Assembly (NCBI GenBank): GCA_010909165.1
Contig: MU008166.1
Coordinates: 248,001 to 312,000, forward strand
Reading direction: 5' to 3'
From: Anthoceros angustus
Taxonomy: Eukaryota; Streptophyta; Anthocerotopsida; Anthocerotales; Anthocerotaceae
Length of the DNA stretch: 64,000 bases
Positions 1 through 13,975 of this stretch are shown piece after piece (positions within the stretch are counted from its first letter, which is position 1; every line of letters begins with the position of its first letter). The notes beneath the pieces were generated by a model. It saw nothing but the letters and a program-made list of their open reading frames with translations, was not told the DNA's origin and searched no databases. A program made the translations under genes and the position numbers.

Positions 1-807
<807 letters not shown>

Positions 808-837
808 CTCCCCTGCCGAAATCAAACAAATCAACAC

Positions 838-2492
838 AAAACCGTGTTAGCACAAAGTTCCCTTCCAAGCTCTAAAAGCTCTCACTAAAGCAAAGCGAAC
901 CACAGCAAAGCAAAGCAACCCACAGCAAAACAAAGCAAACCAGGAATTGCCCCGCCATTCTGTCCTCCATGCATGCTACTCCTTCCAAGCCCTAGCTCTG
1001 TGGATCCAGAAATGCAGCAAGAATGCGAGCCTCGGCTCACTCACCCGCCGCAGAGTCTGAATTGCTGAGGCGGGAAGGACACGGTCGCTTTGGAGCAGCT
1101 ACAGTTCGAATCGAGCGCGGGGGAAGCAACGGACTCCACTCGACTCCACTCCACTCCAAAGCACTTCACTTCTTCACTTCAGGACTTCACGTCTTCACCT
1201 TCGTGCGGCGTTGAGGGACATAAATAGCGGGAACAGTCATAACGGACGTGCCAGACGCCATCGTCACTCTATCTCATGTTGGAGCATGGAACGCGGGCCA
1301 TCGGGTGGTGAGGAGATCCCAGTCTCCGGCCCGCGGCTCGGGCTGCCATGGCTTCTTGCCTGCTCCCGACCCGCCCTCCTTTCTTGCCGTCTCCCCGAGG
1401 TGCGTCACGTGCTGATTTTTATGGGCGATTAATGCCCCTGGCCCTTCTTGGTCCGGCCAAGCGTGTGTCCGTTTTCCGTTGCCGCCTTGGATTGGGCAAG
1501 GCCTTTCCCTACGTCCGTACTGCGTTAGCTCGGTACAGTGGGTGGCATTGCGGGACATGCTGGCGCGTCACCACCTTGCTTTCCACATTCTGGGGCACGA
1601 GGAAATGATGATCTGCCGGCCGGGAACCAAGCCGGGGCGTTCTTAAACGGGATGAACGTGCAGGCATGGGTCGGAGCTGGGGTTATGAAGGGGATCCAGG
1701 ATCCCAGGATAGCAGGCTCCAGCATCCAGTCTTGTGGAAGCATCAAATCCCTCTCGGTCGCGCTGCGGGCTTCTCGGAGGTGGAGTTGGCGATGGAAGCT
1801 GGGGTCTGGTGAATCGGCCCCTCAACGTGTGTTGCGTGTATGCTTCCTAGTTGTTAAGTAGGTGGAGGTGCAGTTATCAGAAGAGGTGGAGGAATCACAG
1901 CAATATCTTCCTGGTTGAAAAGTGGGTAGATGTTGCGTAAAGGGATTTTAAAGGATCACGCACAAGGTGGGGGATCTTGGGTTCTGTCCGCCCTTCAAAG
2001 ATCGTTTCATCACACCATGGTTTAGGAGAGCAAATCCTGCTTCAAGAAGCAAATGGAGGCTTTGTTTGATAAGGTGTTGTCATAAACTCAGCTGGGCAAG
2101 TCCGGCGGACCCCAGTGCGATGCTTATATGGCATGTTGATGCTATGGGATGTTGGTGAACAGTGGTTGGCAATCTCACCGCCTCGTGAGGGGTAGGAAGA
2201 GGCCACAGCAGGTCCCTAGGGGCTCAAGAGACTCGACTCATATCCTGATCTGCACAGACCAAAGCATGAGGCACGTTACAAGTTACAACACAATTGCTTT
2301 GCTGTTGCAGGAGCCGAAGGAGAACGAAGTGTAAACCCTAAACATGAGCGAGAGAAAACCTAGAAGTTCCCCACGAGAGAGCCGGAGTTGCAGAGGCAGG
2401 CGGGGAAGGGGCACACATGAATGGGCTGGAACAGACGATGGGAGGAGTGGATACCTGCAGGGGAGTTTAGTCGTCAATCTTTGGGCTTCTCT
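838..2492. other. Intergenic region upstream of GMD
   Basis: No supported gene. The GMD-proximal part (about 880-945) is a run of short CAAAGCAAAGC-like repeats, probably 5' UTR or promoter sequence. 1136-1200 has short CACTCCACT/TTCACTTC repeats. The open frames here are short, overlap on both strands and match nothing I recognise. Confidence 0.5.
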
Positions 2493-2642
2493 TCAGTTTC
2501 GATACTGTTCCTCCAAATCGTGGGCAACCATAACACCGGTTTGGAGCAGCACGTTGATGTTGGGAACCTTGTAGTTCTGCGCAAGGTAGACTCCAACAAA
2601 CGTGCCGAGTGTGAAGCAGAGCGTGCTCCTCATGAACCCCAT
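2493..2642 (-). CDS. DUF4535 small membrane protein (49 aa)
   Basis: The frame reads MGFMRSTLCFTLGTFVGVYL followed by AQNYKVPNINVLLQTG and ends EEQYRN. This is the pattern of the short plant DUF4535 family: an N-terminal MGF, one hydrophobic segment (residues about 4-20), then Y-x-A-Q-N-Y-x-V-P-N and an acidic/basic tail. Family members are roughly 50-90 aa, single-pass and of unknown function; mitochondrial or plastid membranes are often predicted. An open frame continues upstream to 2855 but is low-complexity and Arg-rich and is not part of the family, so I chose Met at 2642. The stop comes directly after the family core; a short Lys-rich tail encoded just beyond in another frame could indicate a lost base. 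Confidence 0.65.
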   Translation of the reverse strand: MGFMRSTLCFTLGTFVGVYLAQNYKVPNINVLLQTGVMVAHDLEEQYRN

Positions 2643-3005
2643 TTCAGCGACACTAGCCCTAATCTCCTCCACTTCACACGGGCCTCGATCTGCAAGCCAT
2701 GCTGGCCAACACACACGGCCGATGCAGCGCCTTGCAGCACTCCATCGGCCTTTCGGTACTCTTCCTCCAGCGGAAGCGTCTCCTTCTGCTACGACCTTCA
2801 ACGGGGAGGTTTGAATTCGCCGCCTTCCGCTACGATGTGAGCGCAAGTGCTGCAATCACCCTCCGGCGATCAAGAGGCGTTGGACAGTGCAGACGCCAGA
2901 TTTCCGATCCTCGTCAACATGCACTGTCAGATAATTTTTGTTAACCCCAGAATGACCGAGAGTGGTTGTTTGGTTCTTGATTTTTCTGTGAAAATTCCTC
3001 TTATT

Positions 3006-5383
3006 CTAGTCCACTTCTTCGTTTTCTCCTGTACCCTTTGCATCCTGACCCAAAGCAGATGGGTTAAGGTTTGTGGCCCGTATCTCCTTGGGAGGGGTGT
3101 TCTGAGACACACTGGAATGTGTCGGTGAAGCATAAAGAGGGTACCCTTCTTCCATTGGAGGCAAGGTGTGCGGAGTTGCAGATAAATTGTAGGCTGAATC
3201 ATCCCTTGGCAGCTTCAAGGTGGATGAGGTTTGCGTCATTCTCCTGGAGAAGTCTTTGCGGCGTGGAAGTTGTATGGCAGCATCTATGTTGTCCGGGAGG
3301 CCCCTGTGCCTGCCCAGAAACATAACTATCACCACAATTGCCTTGCCAGCGACGCTCCACTTGCCTGAAAAGCTGTAGGGCACGTCCTCGCAGGGGATGG
3401 TTGGCTGGATTTGGCGGGCTAGCTCACAGCTGTATCCGATAGACACTCCCACGTTGCCGTAGGCACTGCATAGGAGACGCATGGATGATTGTCAGCGAGT
3501 CATAATGGCTAACCGTCAACGCTGCAATACCGGGGAGTACTAGTACAGGCAGGAGTGGAAAGCTGCAACTCACCTAATGATCTCAAACACGATGTTCAGG
3601 AGTGAGAAGTTCAGAGGATCCTGCTTGATGTTCTTGTTGTGGATAATGCACAATATAAAGATGGCGATGAATAGGTAAGCAGAATCACGAGCTAGCAGCC
3701 TTCTTGCTTGCATGGATATCTTGCTCCCTACAAGCTCTGACTCCCAGTTCGTAGCATATACCCCAAGATCTGCCTCATTGTAGATGTCCGTCTGTGCCTT
3801 GGTATGCTGACGGGAGAGGAAAACCGGGTGCACTGCGATATACCTGAACGGGCAACAAGTGTTTGAACTCAAGGCCTTGGTGTGAGAACAGCGAGCTGTA
3901 GGTTTCAAGTTGAGATGCTTACATCATGCCCGCATACAGGAAAAGCATGGCTGATGTGAGCTCCACCAAGAAGACCACGTTAAAGCCAGCATTCGAGTGC
4001 TCACAGCCTGGAACAATCCCACCACCATCTTGTAGCCAGCTCCTAACCCTTTCAACGCAGTTGGGCTCCAATCCAAGGTGCAAAACGCAAGGGTTTCCAC
4101 ACCATTGAATGCCATCACCGTGAGAAGCAGCCAGATGGTCTGCTTCCGAGGGAACATGTGAGCGTAGCATCTCCGAGGATGCTCTAACAGGTACTTGTAC
4201 ACCTGCTTCTTGTGGCCGTGAGAGACCGAGTATAAAACCTACACGAAGAACCTCATGCACGGTGCAAAGAGGGTGTTCCCCGCGAGAAAAACAAAGCTGA
4301 CAACAAGAAGCAGGATCACCGATTTCTGGAACGGCACAAAACTGTCATCCAGTAGCGAGATGCCTGCATTCGAGAAGGCAGCCACATGAAGACTGCATAA
4401 AACAACCTATTCACATGCCGCTCTTTCAGCGTCTGCACAGCATCTGCTGCACCGAACAAGTAGAGGGAAATGGCCAGAATGCCAGCCAATTGAACCCCGA
4501 TGAAATAAGCCGGGACAAGCCCGCTGAGAGACAGCAGAGACTCATGCTCCAGAAGCTTGGAAGTGGAAGGTTCCAGAAACGTTCTAGCGTCATCCGATTC
4601 CACACTTGTCATGTAAGAAATCCTGGACTGTTTTCTGGACATAGGTCTGGGTCCCTCTAGTCTGTCGGACAAGGCTCGGGAAATGTTGAGCATCAAAGCG
4701 AGCGTCCTCGCATCCTTTACGGACCCTGAGGACAAGGTGCGGTAGAGTATTTCATCCTGCACTTGCTCGCTGACGGAAAACCTGGTGGGCGACTTCATTG
4801 CCTCCACATCCACGTTTTCCACGTCGCCAGCCACCACCGTGTCTCTGGCCAGCTGATCCATGGCAGCTGCCTTCTCCTTCAGCCTCTGCTCCCGGATGTA
4901 CCTCTTGAAGTAGTGCCTTCTCACCAAAACCGGCAGCAGGGAGAGGAAGACCTGGCTCCCGAGCAGCATCATCAGCACCAGCACAACTTTGTCGAACTGC
5001 GAGAGATGTGCCATCTTGACGGTCACCAGCCCGGTGACATTGAACAGGGCATCGATGAAGGCAATGCCGTCATTGTGCTTGGGAGACAACCAGATGGTGA
5101 GGCTGCCGATGCAGGCCACCAGAATGAAGTAGCAGAGATGAAGGCGGTAGAAGGTGACATGGTTTTCGACAAATTGCTGCACAAGCGGCCTGGCTCGGGC
5201 TGCCAGCCTCTCCATTTTCTTGTATTCCCTATCTCTCCTGGCCTTCAGAGTGGTGAAGAAGCTTGAAAGTACTTTCATGTCGAAATCCCAGCTCCTGACT
5301 GCTCTCTTCCAAGCCTGCTGGAGAAAGGCAGGAAGCTTAAGGTGAGGTTGAGCTCCCCCGGGCTCCATGGCTGCATACGCCAT
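3006..5383 (-). pseudogene. HKT: HKT/TrkH-type Na+/K+ transporter, reading frame broken
   Basis: Plasma-membrane Na+ or K+ transporter family with four membrane-pore-membrane repeats. Exon 1 (5383-3923) has FYRLHLCYF and FIDALFNVTGLVTVKM (pore 1), FSNAGISLLDDSFVPFQK (pore 2), GNTLFAPCMRFF, YKYLLEHPRRCYAHMFPR and FQAVSTR/NAGF (pore 3). Exon 2 (3843-3574) carries DPLNFSLLNIVFEII. Exon 3 (3465-3006) carries [14 protein letters not shown] (pore 4), [10 protein letters not shown] and a hydrophilic tail. Both splice junctions are in phase and reproduce family blocks (MMYIAVHP; IFEIISAYGNVG). Three breaks occur in exon 1: a -1 shift near 4385 before the pore-2 block, an in-frame TAG near 4244 where HKTs usually have Trp, and a -1 shift near 3988 in pore 3. 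The pore-1 filter region (LVTVKM) lacks the usual Ser/Gly-Ser-Met. The gene body is otherwise conserved, so it is either a recent pseudogene or has assembly errors. Confidence 0.82.
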
Positions 5384-5672
5384 CTACGCAGGCTCACGTA
5401 CGTTAGCATGTGCAGCAACAGTCTGCAACAACATTCCATTCCCGTGAAAGTTTTGCACAAACATGGCGACTTGTGCACGGTTTCGTCATCAGCTGCCCCA
5501 TGCCGGTCACGTATCGCTAGATATGTCGGGCCCAGGTCGTGTACTTGAGGTGAATGTCCGAGCAGGCAAAGGATCAGGTGCTCGCGAGCTGCTTTGCACG
5601 TTACAGGAACATCTATCCGGACTTGTTATACTGTACATTGTTCCCAGGCTGCCATGACATCTGGCAATCCGT

Positions 5673-7444
5673 CTAATCCAAACCTTGGGGAAAGCTGACC
5701 GGTTCTTGCAAAGCCGGATTAGGAATCGGATCAGAATCAGGCGTATGAGAGTCTGACTGCAACCAGGTGGTGGTATTTTCCAGCCACAACTTGATGGAAT
5801 TGTTCAGAGATGTTCTCCTTGGTGGATCAGGGATGTCTGCTGGGGCCAAGGGTACGTGTACGTCAGCAGCATCTGTTCTGGGATGGAGATTAATGGAGGG
5901 ACCATGGAATCTCGTGGGTCGACCAGCTATGGGATCCAGCAGGCCACTGCGTGAAAGCTCACTGGGGAGCTGCATCCATCTGGTGACTGCCCTAGGCATG
6001 CTGCTGATTGTCGACCTCTCAGACTGCTGCTGCACCTGCACCTCCTGTGACTGAGGTTGTGGGTGATCATGCATGATGCTCCCAAGCTGGCCAGGCAGAA
6101 GATGCCATTGGGCTGGTTTGTGGGAACTGGCTGTACTGCCCACCATATGATCAGCATCAGCCTCCACACTGAAGGTGATCGATTCTCCCGTGACTACTCC
6201 TGGATCAGCATCAATGCAAGTGCCAGTGGTGTCGTCACGCGTGATAACGGTCCTGTGTGTTGTGGCATTTGACCCCAAAGCTGGCTCCAAGGTCGAGGTC
6301 AGAGACCCAACATCCTCACATCCAGAATAGCCGACTGGAGGATCTGGGTGCGCAGGCTTCTTGTAAATACGGCAGAGAGCAACCTCACTCTGCACTTCAA
6401 GTGTTTGTTAATCGTCAGCATGTGTATGTACAATTGGACAGATATCGATGGACTACATTCTTGCGACAATCGCATGCATGTTGGCTTGCAATCTGACAGG
6501 GTACATGCAAATACCTGGTAGCAAAATGCCGCGCTCCACTCTGATACGAAGTTGTCGTCCTCATGAGCATGAAGGTCCAAGGGCCATGGAGGCTTCTCCT
6601 GGCCATGGACGTTAGCAAGTGCAAGGCTGGACCCTTGATTGTTCGCCGTTTTTGTGTCAAACGAGAGGTGATCAGCAGTGCCTAACCTGTACTCATTCAT
6701 CACCCAGTTGGATTTGATTCCTCGGGGAGCTCTGCCCACGTAGAAAACCAGAGTCTTCTTCAGGCCGATGGTGTTCAGCTTGGAGCTTCTCACTGGCCGA
6801 TCTGTCCCTGTGGCCTTCCAGTAGCCTGCGTGCGTCACTCTGTTGGGGCGAGGTCCGTTTGGGTACTTCTTGTCCCGTGGGCAGAAGAGAAACCAGGGTC
6901 CCTCCCCTGCCCCAGTCCCAGAAGCCGCCATCGCTGTCATATCACAGAAAATCACGTGCACTTCGAGCTCGTCATACGAATTCACGAATGGATCAGAGTT
7001 CTCCAAGATCTTGCAAGCACAGAACAAAACCAACTTCCAGCCCAGCCTATAAGAATCTTTGTAGCATTCAAAACAGGTAGATTCAGGACATCATCGTTTC
7101 TAGAGTGCATGGAGCCAGGCTGAAGAACTTTCTGAACCTGGAAGCTCCCATGGATCGAACCGATATAGGTCGATGAGGGGTATGAACTGGAGAATTCGCT
7201 TCCGGTTGTGCCCGTCCACCATGTTGGTGAGGTAGTAGCCCACCAGCTCCTCGTCCGTGGGATGGAACCGAAACCCAGGCATCTGATCGAACTGCTTCTC
7301 CACGGCAGCCGAATTCAGCCCTGCCGGTGCTCCCATGTTCATCACCACGGGCTTCAGGTTGCTGTGGCCGGAATCTCCCGAGACTGCACTCACCGTAAAG
7401 CTGGCTTCAAAAGGCTCCATGGACATGTGTGGCAAGTCACGCAT
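5673..7444 (-). CDS. NAC-domain transcription factor
   Basis: Plant-specific DNA-binding regulator of the nucleus. Exon 1 (7444-7138) ends with NAC subdomain [19 protein letters not shown], and subdomain [13 protein letters not shown]. Exon 2 starts at 6933 after an AG acceptor and carries [31 protein letters not shown] (subdomains C/D), [20 protein letters not shown] and MNEYRL. The last exon (about 6390-5673) begins with subdomain [13 protein letters not shown], and continues as a ~230-residue Pro/Ser/Thr/Gln-rich C-terminal region typical of NAC activation domains. The donor of intron 2 is uncertain: a GTTAGG directly after EYR (near 6690) is the likeliest, because NAC genes usually have an intron there. 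The Met at 7444 or the one seven codons later could both start. No membrane tether is seen. It lies about 290 bp from the HKT 5' end and is divergent from the mannosidase. Confidence 0.92.
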
Positions 7445-8433
7445 GAATTCACCACTTTCAAGGTGCCTGATCAGCAGCTGGCCGCTGGCTGCTGGCTGCT
7501 GGCTGCTAGCCTCGTGACTGCAAGCTCATTACGACTGGTACTCTCACAGCCAAGCTGGGACCGGGAGCAGTCCCATTGTTGACTGGACCCGATTCTCCAT
7601 TACTCCCTAAGCTTAAGGCTCACGACTCTGATCTTCATGTACATTTGCACGCAAACGAGTACTCAGCAACGTCCATTTCATGCATCTACTTGCATGACGG
7701 GCCGCCACCTGGGAAACAAATGTCGCAGTCGGGGCAATGTGTGACCTTTTGGGATCAAATCACGGGGCCGGTAGGTGTGGAAAGCGGATGGTGACATGCA
7801 CACTCACCACGCCTCCAGGCCCCAGCCCCTGCAACCACAGGAGTGCTACAACCGGGATTCACAGAGGCTTGCATTTTATGGGGAATTCAGACTGTCCAGA
7901 GTGTTCTGTGAATTTCCGTACAGTCACGGGGAGGAATTTGGAGATTCGTGGCGCACTGGAGAAGCCAATTCGTGCTCGTACGCGGGTGTTTTATCTGCCT
8001 GTCCAGAATGGCAGCATAGCTTTTCGTTGACCCAGGACCCCTAGGCTCACGGCCTTCGCGCGCTCCACACCTGCCCGTTGGGTTGCAAGATTCATGGGCT
8101 TCAACGGCCTCGGTGTTTCCTGAGTCCTCTAAGATGTTGGGTTTTCTCGCAGATAGGACAAACAGTGCGCTGTCCGACTTCCGAGCCGAATTGGAAGAGC
8201 CTTGTCTTATTTGGCAGGCAACGGCCGGTGATGTCCCCGATTGAGTCTTCCTTGGGAGTTGTGACCTTGTGATCGCCTTGTCGGTGAGCTTACCAACGTA
8301 TGCTTTGTGATCGGAGACTGACGTGGCAGACTACTAGTTCTTGCTTTTCCTGAACGGTGGACGAATTGTGAAGGAAGTCTGGGAGAACCCACATGAGATC
8401 AAAGCTGGAGCTGGTCCTGCGAGAGTCGTCGGG
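7445..8433. promoter_or_regulatory. Divergent intergenic region between NAC and alpha-mannosidase
   Basis: About 1 kb separates the 5' ends of two divergent genes, so both promoters should lie here. I see a short GCTGGCTGCTGG repeat at about 7480-7510 but no convincing TATA box or operator-like motif. Open frames are short and uncharacteristic. Confidence 0.4.
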
Positions 8434-11400
8434 ATGAAGCTGTTTCTGGTCTGGCTGATGCTGTTATGCCTCCAAGACAGGCATTTTGTGTCAGCTACAT
8501 TTCAGCAATTTGGGATAAACGGGACCGCCCCTGGCCGGGTGCCAGGGAAGCTGAACGTGCACTTGGTGCCTCATACACATGATGATGTGGGTTGGCTCAA
8601 GACCGTAGACCAATATTTTACTGGATCGAACAACAGCATCCAGGTACTTGGTTTGGAAGCCAGTTCTGCAGGAGTCTGTTTACTGAACGTTGGGAGGGAA
8701 GAATTTGAGTTCTGGGAGGTGTTGACGCAGACGGCTAATGTGAGATCGATCCTGGACACCCTGGTTGATGCGTTGCTCAAAGATCCGAACAGGAAGTTTG
8801 TGTATGTGGAGCAGGTGAGCTGTGAGGATGGGTCATGTCGATCGACTTGCTCTGAACAGGAAGTGATGGATGTAGAACTAGTCTATCAGGGGGAGTGTGT
8901 TGCATTCATGAACATGAGTTGGTTGCAGGCTTTCTTCCAGAGGTGGTGGAGAGAGCAGAGTGCGGAGAGAAGAAGCAATGTGCAGACTCTGGTTTCGAAC
9001 GGGCAGCTTGAATTCATGTAAAGACATGACCTGTGTGAGCCAGCACTTCCTGCAGGAAGGATAATCCTGGGCTTCACATAATGTGATAATAGTTTCTCTC
9101 ACATACATCTCTGCAGTAATGGCGGATGGTGTATGCATGACGAGGCCACGGTTCACTACGTTGACATGATCGACCAAACCACACTTGGGCACCGGTTTTT
9201 GAAGCAAGAGTTCAATGTCGTTCCTACTGTTGGGTGGCAGATAGACCCTTTTGGACACTCTTCGGTTCAGGCTTACCTTCTTGGAGCGCAGGTCGGAGCT
9301 CTTTCCAGAGCCTATGTTCGCGGGAGTTCAGGGGAATCCGTTTGCTATTAGGCGACTGAGGGCCGTTTATTGTGGTTGCGCAGCTGGGCTTGTCGTCCTT
9401 GTTTTTTGCAAGGATTGACTACCAGGATTTCGCCAACCGCCAGAAGCAGAAAACCCTGGAATTTATCTGGAGACCGTCAAAAACCTTTGGCTCTTCCAGT
9501 CAGGTAGGTCGTTCACACATCAAGCTCATGGCTGCAAGTGGGTGTTTGGGCTCTGGGATTGAAACAAGACCTGGGTTTAGGAGTGCAGATCTTCACAGGA
9601 GTGCTTTACAACGGCTACGGCGCTCCTCCTAATTTCAACTGGGATGTTTACTCAAAGGACCCCATCTTTCAGGTATCGTAAAAGAAAAGAAAAGTGTCTT
9701 CTAGCTGTTCCCGTTGCTCCAAGGCTTATGTTGAGATTGCTGACCAACATTTTGGTACCTGCAGGATGACCCTCTGTTTTCAGATTACAATGTCGATGAA
9801 ATTGTGGAGGCATTTGTTGATTATGCAAGGTTGCAGGTACCGTTGCTTGAATGTGGGTTGAATGAATCTCTTGGAAACCAGTAATGTTCTAACTTGTCTC
9901 AATGCAGGCTTCGTACTACCAAGGGGATGATATAATGCTGACAATGGGTACAGACTTTCAGTACACTTTCTCCGAAACATGGTTTAGGGAAATGGACAAG
10001 CTCATACTCCATGCTAACCAGGTCAAAACGTTACTCTTCAACTTCGAAGGACCTTAGTGCTATTCAAACGCTCATTGAAATTGGCCGCTTCTTCAGGATG
10101 GCAGAGTGAATGCGTTTTACTCGACACCAAGCATATACACAGCTTCTAAGATTGCAGCCGAAGTCACCTGGGAAGTTAAGACTGATGATTTCTTCCCGTG
10201 AGTTACAGCTCCACCCATGTCAGCAATGTTCATGATCTCACTTGATTAGCTCCAGCTTTTGATAAGTCTTTTCGTGGACCCATGCATCTTGCACTCTTCC
10301 AGGTATGCAGATTGTCCGAATTGTTTCTGGACAGGCTACTTCACCAGTCGAGCTGCATTGAAGGGCTATGTCAGAGACATGAGTGCTCTTTTGCAAGTAA
10401 GCATGAACTTCTAGTTGACTGGGGACTGTCTAGTATGAAGCAACTTCTTTCCTGACATCCATCGAATATATGAACTAGGCGGGGAGGCAGCTGGAGTATA
10501 TCACTGGCAGAAAGGAGCAAGGCAACACAACATATTCTTTGGAGGAAGCTTTGGGTATCCTACAACACCATGACGGTGTTTCAGGCACGGAAAAGCAGCA
10601 TGTTGCATTTGATTATGCACGTAGACTGGCGATCGGTGAGGCCGAGGTTAGTAGATACCCCAACAGCGTCATTTTCTGCTGGAACGCAAGGTTCATGTAG
10701 ACTCACGTGTTGTCTTGCAGACCCATGGGACAATAACCGCAGCGTTGGCATCTCTTGCATCATCTAACGCTTCTGAAACAAGTTTTGTACAGGTATATTT
10801 GAATGAGATAACTGGCACACCACGGCAGAACAGTGATTTCCATTTTGATTAGTGCCTGATAATCTCCGTCTGATGGTTGTTCTTACCAGTGTCCAGGACT
10901 GAACATCAGCTATTGCCCACCTTCAGAAAGTGTATCCAGCAGTGGACACAGCCTAGTGAGTAACGAAGCAACTATTGAGCTTTGCCAAGATGAAATCTCC
11001 CGTTTTCCCATTTGCATTACCTTGTGCATGCAATGACCAATCTGAACAACGTCCACTGGCAGGTAGTAGTCATCTATAATCCTCTTGGGTGGACTCGCAC
11101 AGAGTACGTTCGCATTCCGGTAAATCACTACCTTGACCCATCTATTTCCGGTAATCTAATAACCACGAATCCAGACATCTCACAGCATTCACGTGGTTGC
11201 AAAGTAGGTCGCAGGACCAGTCTCTGTTACCGACTCAAATGGCAGCGCTGTGACTTCTCAGCTAGTACCTTTAGATGTGACAACACAGAGACTCAGAGCA
11301 TTTTACGCCAAAGCCAACTACGGTGCTCAAGATCCTAACTCTGGACCACTTTATTGGCTTACATTCCCAGCAAGTGTTCCACCTCTTGGTTACAGCTCAT

Positions 11401-13975
11401 ACACAATCTCGACCTCTAAGAGTACTGGTACGCCCGGAAACAGCTAGAATTTCCATGCGACAGTTATGAACAAGAACTAGTTGGAGTCTTCTGTGTTTAT
11501 TTGGTTGTTTCCCAATGTGCAGCGGTCATCTCAACACCTCTGTCCAGAAACAATCCATCCTTGAACGACGTGGAAGCTGAAAGTGACAGTTTCAAAGCCA
11601 CGTTCTCTGCCACGACTGGTTTGTTGAAAAGCGTAACAAACCTAGCTCAGAATGTAGGGACACCCCTCTTGCAGTTTCTCTGAGAAACAGAAGTGAAGTG
11701 TTGAGGTGAGCATGACTAAATGACCAGGAACTAACCCATGCCACCATGCCAGGTGACTTCTACTTTGGAGCAAGAGTATTACTATTACGTTGGGTTTGAT
11801 GGACTTGATTCACAGGTGAACCAGCATATGTGTAGTAGACTGGTTCTTTTTTTTAGTTCAAGCACAAGACCTGATTCATGAAGAATTGCCGCTGGTAGGA
11901 CTCCGGAGCGTACATCTTTCGTCCAAATGACAAGACTCCTGTCAACGTCTCAGCAAATGTAAGCGGAACTTTGGTTGGCTCTGGTGATCTACTTCATCTC
12001 CTTGAACCTGTATGAGTGACTTTGCCAAGTCTCCAACGTAGCAGGTCTCTTGGGATCTGTACGAAGGTCCTCTATTGTGTGAGCTCCAGCAACAGTTTTC
12101 TCCATGGATCTCACAGGTGCAGACTCTTGTCCCCTTCTGGAAATGCAGACATTTATGACAAATCTCTCAAAGAAATATCTCGACATGACTATATTGGTGT
12201 GTCCTTGTAGGTAGTTAGACTGTTCAAGGGGCAAGACCATGCCGAAGTGGAGTTCACGGTAGACCAAACTCCGGAACCAGTCCTGCTAGGTCTGCTCATG
12301 GCCTTTCTTGTCTATGCTTACATAATAATCTGCCTTTCAGGTGGGGCCTATCCCTACTGATGATGGGATAGGGAAAGAAGTTATCACTCGCGTGTCCACG
12401 AACATTCAAAGCAATGGTACCTTCTATACAGACTCCAACGGCCGAGACTTCTTGAAGCGGGTGCAGATCGTCTCCCTCTCCCATGGAAGATATGATCGAG
12501 TTTCTGCCAGTTCGGAGTCCTTAATTCAGTCCTTGTGTTGTATTCTGCTCACTCTTTTACCAACCGTTGACTACGGCATTTCTAGGTGAGAGACTACAGG
12601 CCCACGTGGAACTACCAAGTGAATGAACCAGTTGCTGGAAACTACTATCCGGTATGTTCCTGATTCTGTGAGAATGAAGTGAACATTACAGACGCTCAGC
12701 TCAAGTTCTGCAGCCTGGACATACGAAGCACTGAAAAGGGGTGTTTGCAAACAGTTAAATCTGGGCATCTACTTGAATGACAACGACAGAGATCTGTCTG
12801 TGCTCGTCGACCGTGCTGAAGGAGGTGCGAGCATTGCGGATGGCCAGTTGGAGATCATGCTTCACAGGTTCATCAAACTCACCTTTCTCACACGTATGAA
12901 GCCCTGAGAAGCTGCTTATGTGTATCTTCTCCTAGGGTGCAGGCGCTTGATAGAAGATGATGGCCGGGGTGTTGGTGAGGCTTTAGATGAAGTGGTCTGC
13001 ACCAGTGATTCATGTGAACCTTTAACTGTACGTGTTGCACCTTCTTGTCTGTGTTTTGGGTGGAAACATACGACACTTCGTAATCACTAAAGCAGCACAA
13101 AATGACCGACAGGTTCGAGGCAAGCACTATGTAAGTGTCAATCCATCGTCAAAAGCAGCTCAATGGCGTCGTACGTTGGGGCAAAGGATCCTGGCTCCTG
13201 TGCAACTTGCTTTCTCAGTTCAGGTATATCTCTGTCGATGCTACAGTAGTATTGCACGAAATGCGTTACCAAGTGCTGAACTGTGTCATTACATGACAGG
13301 AAGGAGACGAGTCGCCGATCAAATTCAAAGCAAACTTTTCAATGTTCGCTCCTGGTTATGTGCTCCCACCAAATGCTGCTATTCTCACTCTCCAGGTTGG
13401 TACCAGCTGGAGATCTTACCTACCACTTATCTGTCTGATAGCATTGGACTATGTAGACCCTGAGGGCCTAAGTCACGATGTTGATTTCTTGACAGGAACT
13501 TGACAACAGGGACGTGCTCCTACGACTCGCCCACCTGTACGAGGTAACTTATCTTTGCACGTCACCATCAGTAGGCATCTGAGCTACAGAATTGAGCGGG
13601 CACAAGGCTGATGACAATGAAACTCTCATGTCAGGCGAATGAAGATGTCACGCTGTCACAGCTTGCTGAAGTTGATTTGAAGCAGGTTTTCTCAAACAAG
13701 AAGGTGAGTTCCAAGCTTTGTCCAAATGCAAAAGTTATGTACCACCGGTGTGAGCGTGCTGACTTTGCCACCCCCGGTGTAAGCAGATAGTAAACGCAAC
13801 GGAGGTCAGTTTGTCTGCCAACCAAAACAGAGCTGATCTGAAGCCCCTCCTGTGTAAGGTCGCCAACGGAGAACCGGATCCTAGACCATTGCAGGGCGCT
13901 CCATTCACTTTAGATACTGGAATTGTTGAACTCGGTCCTATGGAAATTCGCACGTTTATTCTACAGTTGGCGTAG
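8434..13975 (+). CDS. Lysosomal/vacuolar-type alpha-mannosidase (GH38), about 29 exons
   Basis: Glycoside hydrolase family 38 enzyme trimming alpha-mannose from N-glycans in vacuole or apoplast. It starts with a signal peptide ([14 protein letters not shown]). Exon 1 (8434-8643) has [20 protein letters not shown] with zinc-binding His/Asp; exon 2 (8731-8814) [12 protein letters not shown]; exon 3 (8929-9017) [11 protein letters not shown]; exon 4 (from 9117) [10 protein letters not shown] and [15 protein letters not shown], whose Asp is the family nucleophile. Later exons show [101 protein letters not shown] and LEIMLHRR. The last exon ends [15 protein letters not shown]. Nearly every junction obeys GT-AG with introns of roughly 60-115 bp. 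One doubtful spot is near 11682, where the frame stops at QFL and a lost T in a TTT run would reopen it. I judge the gene otherwise intact. Confidence 0.93.
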
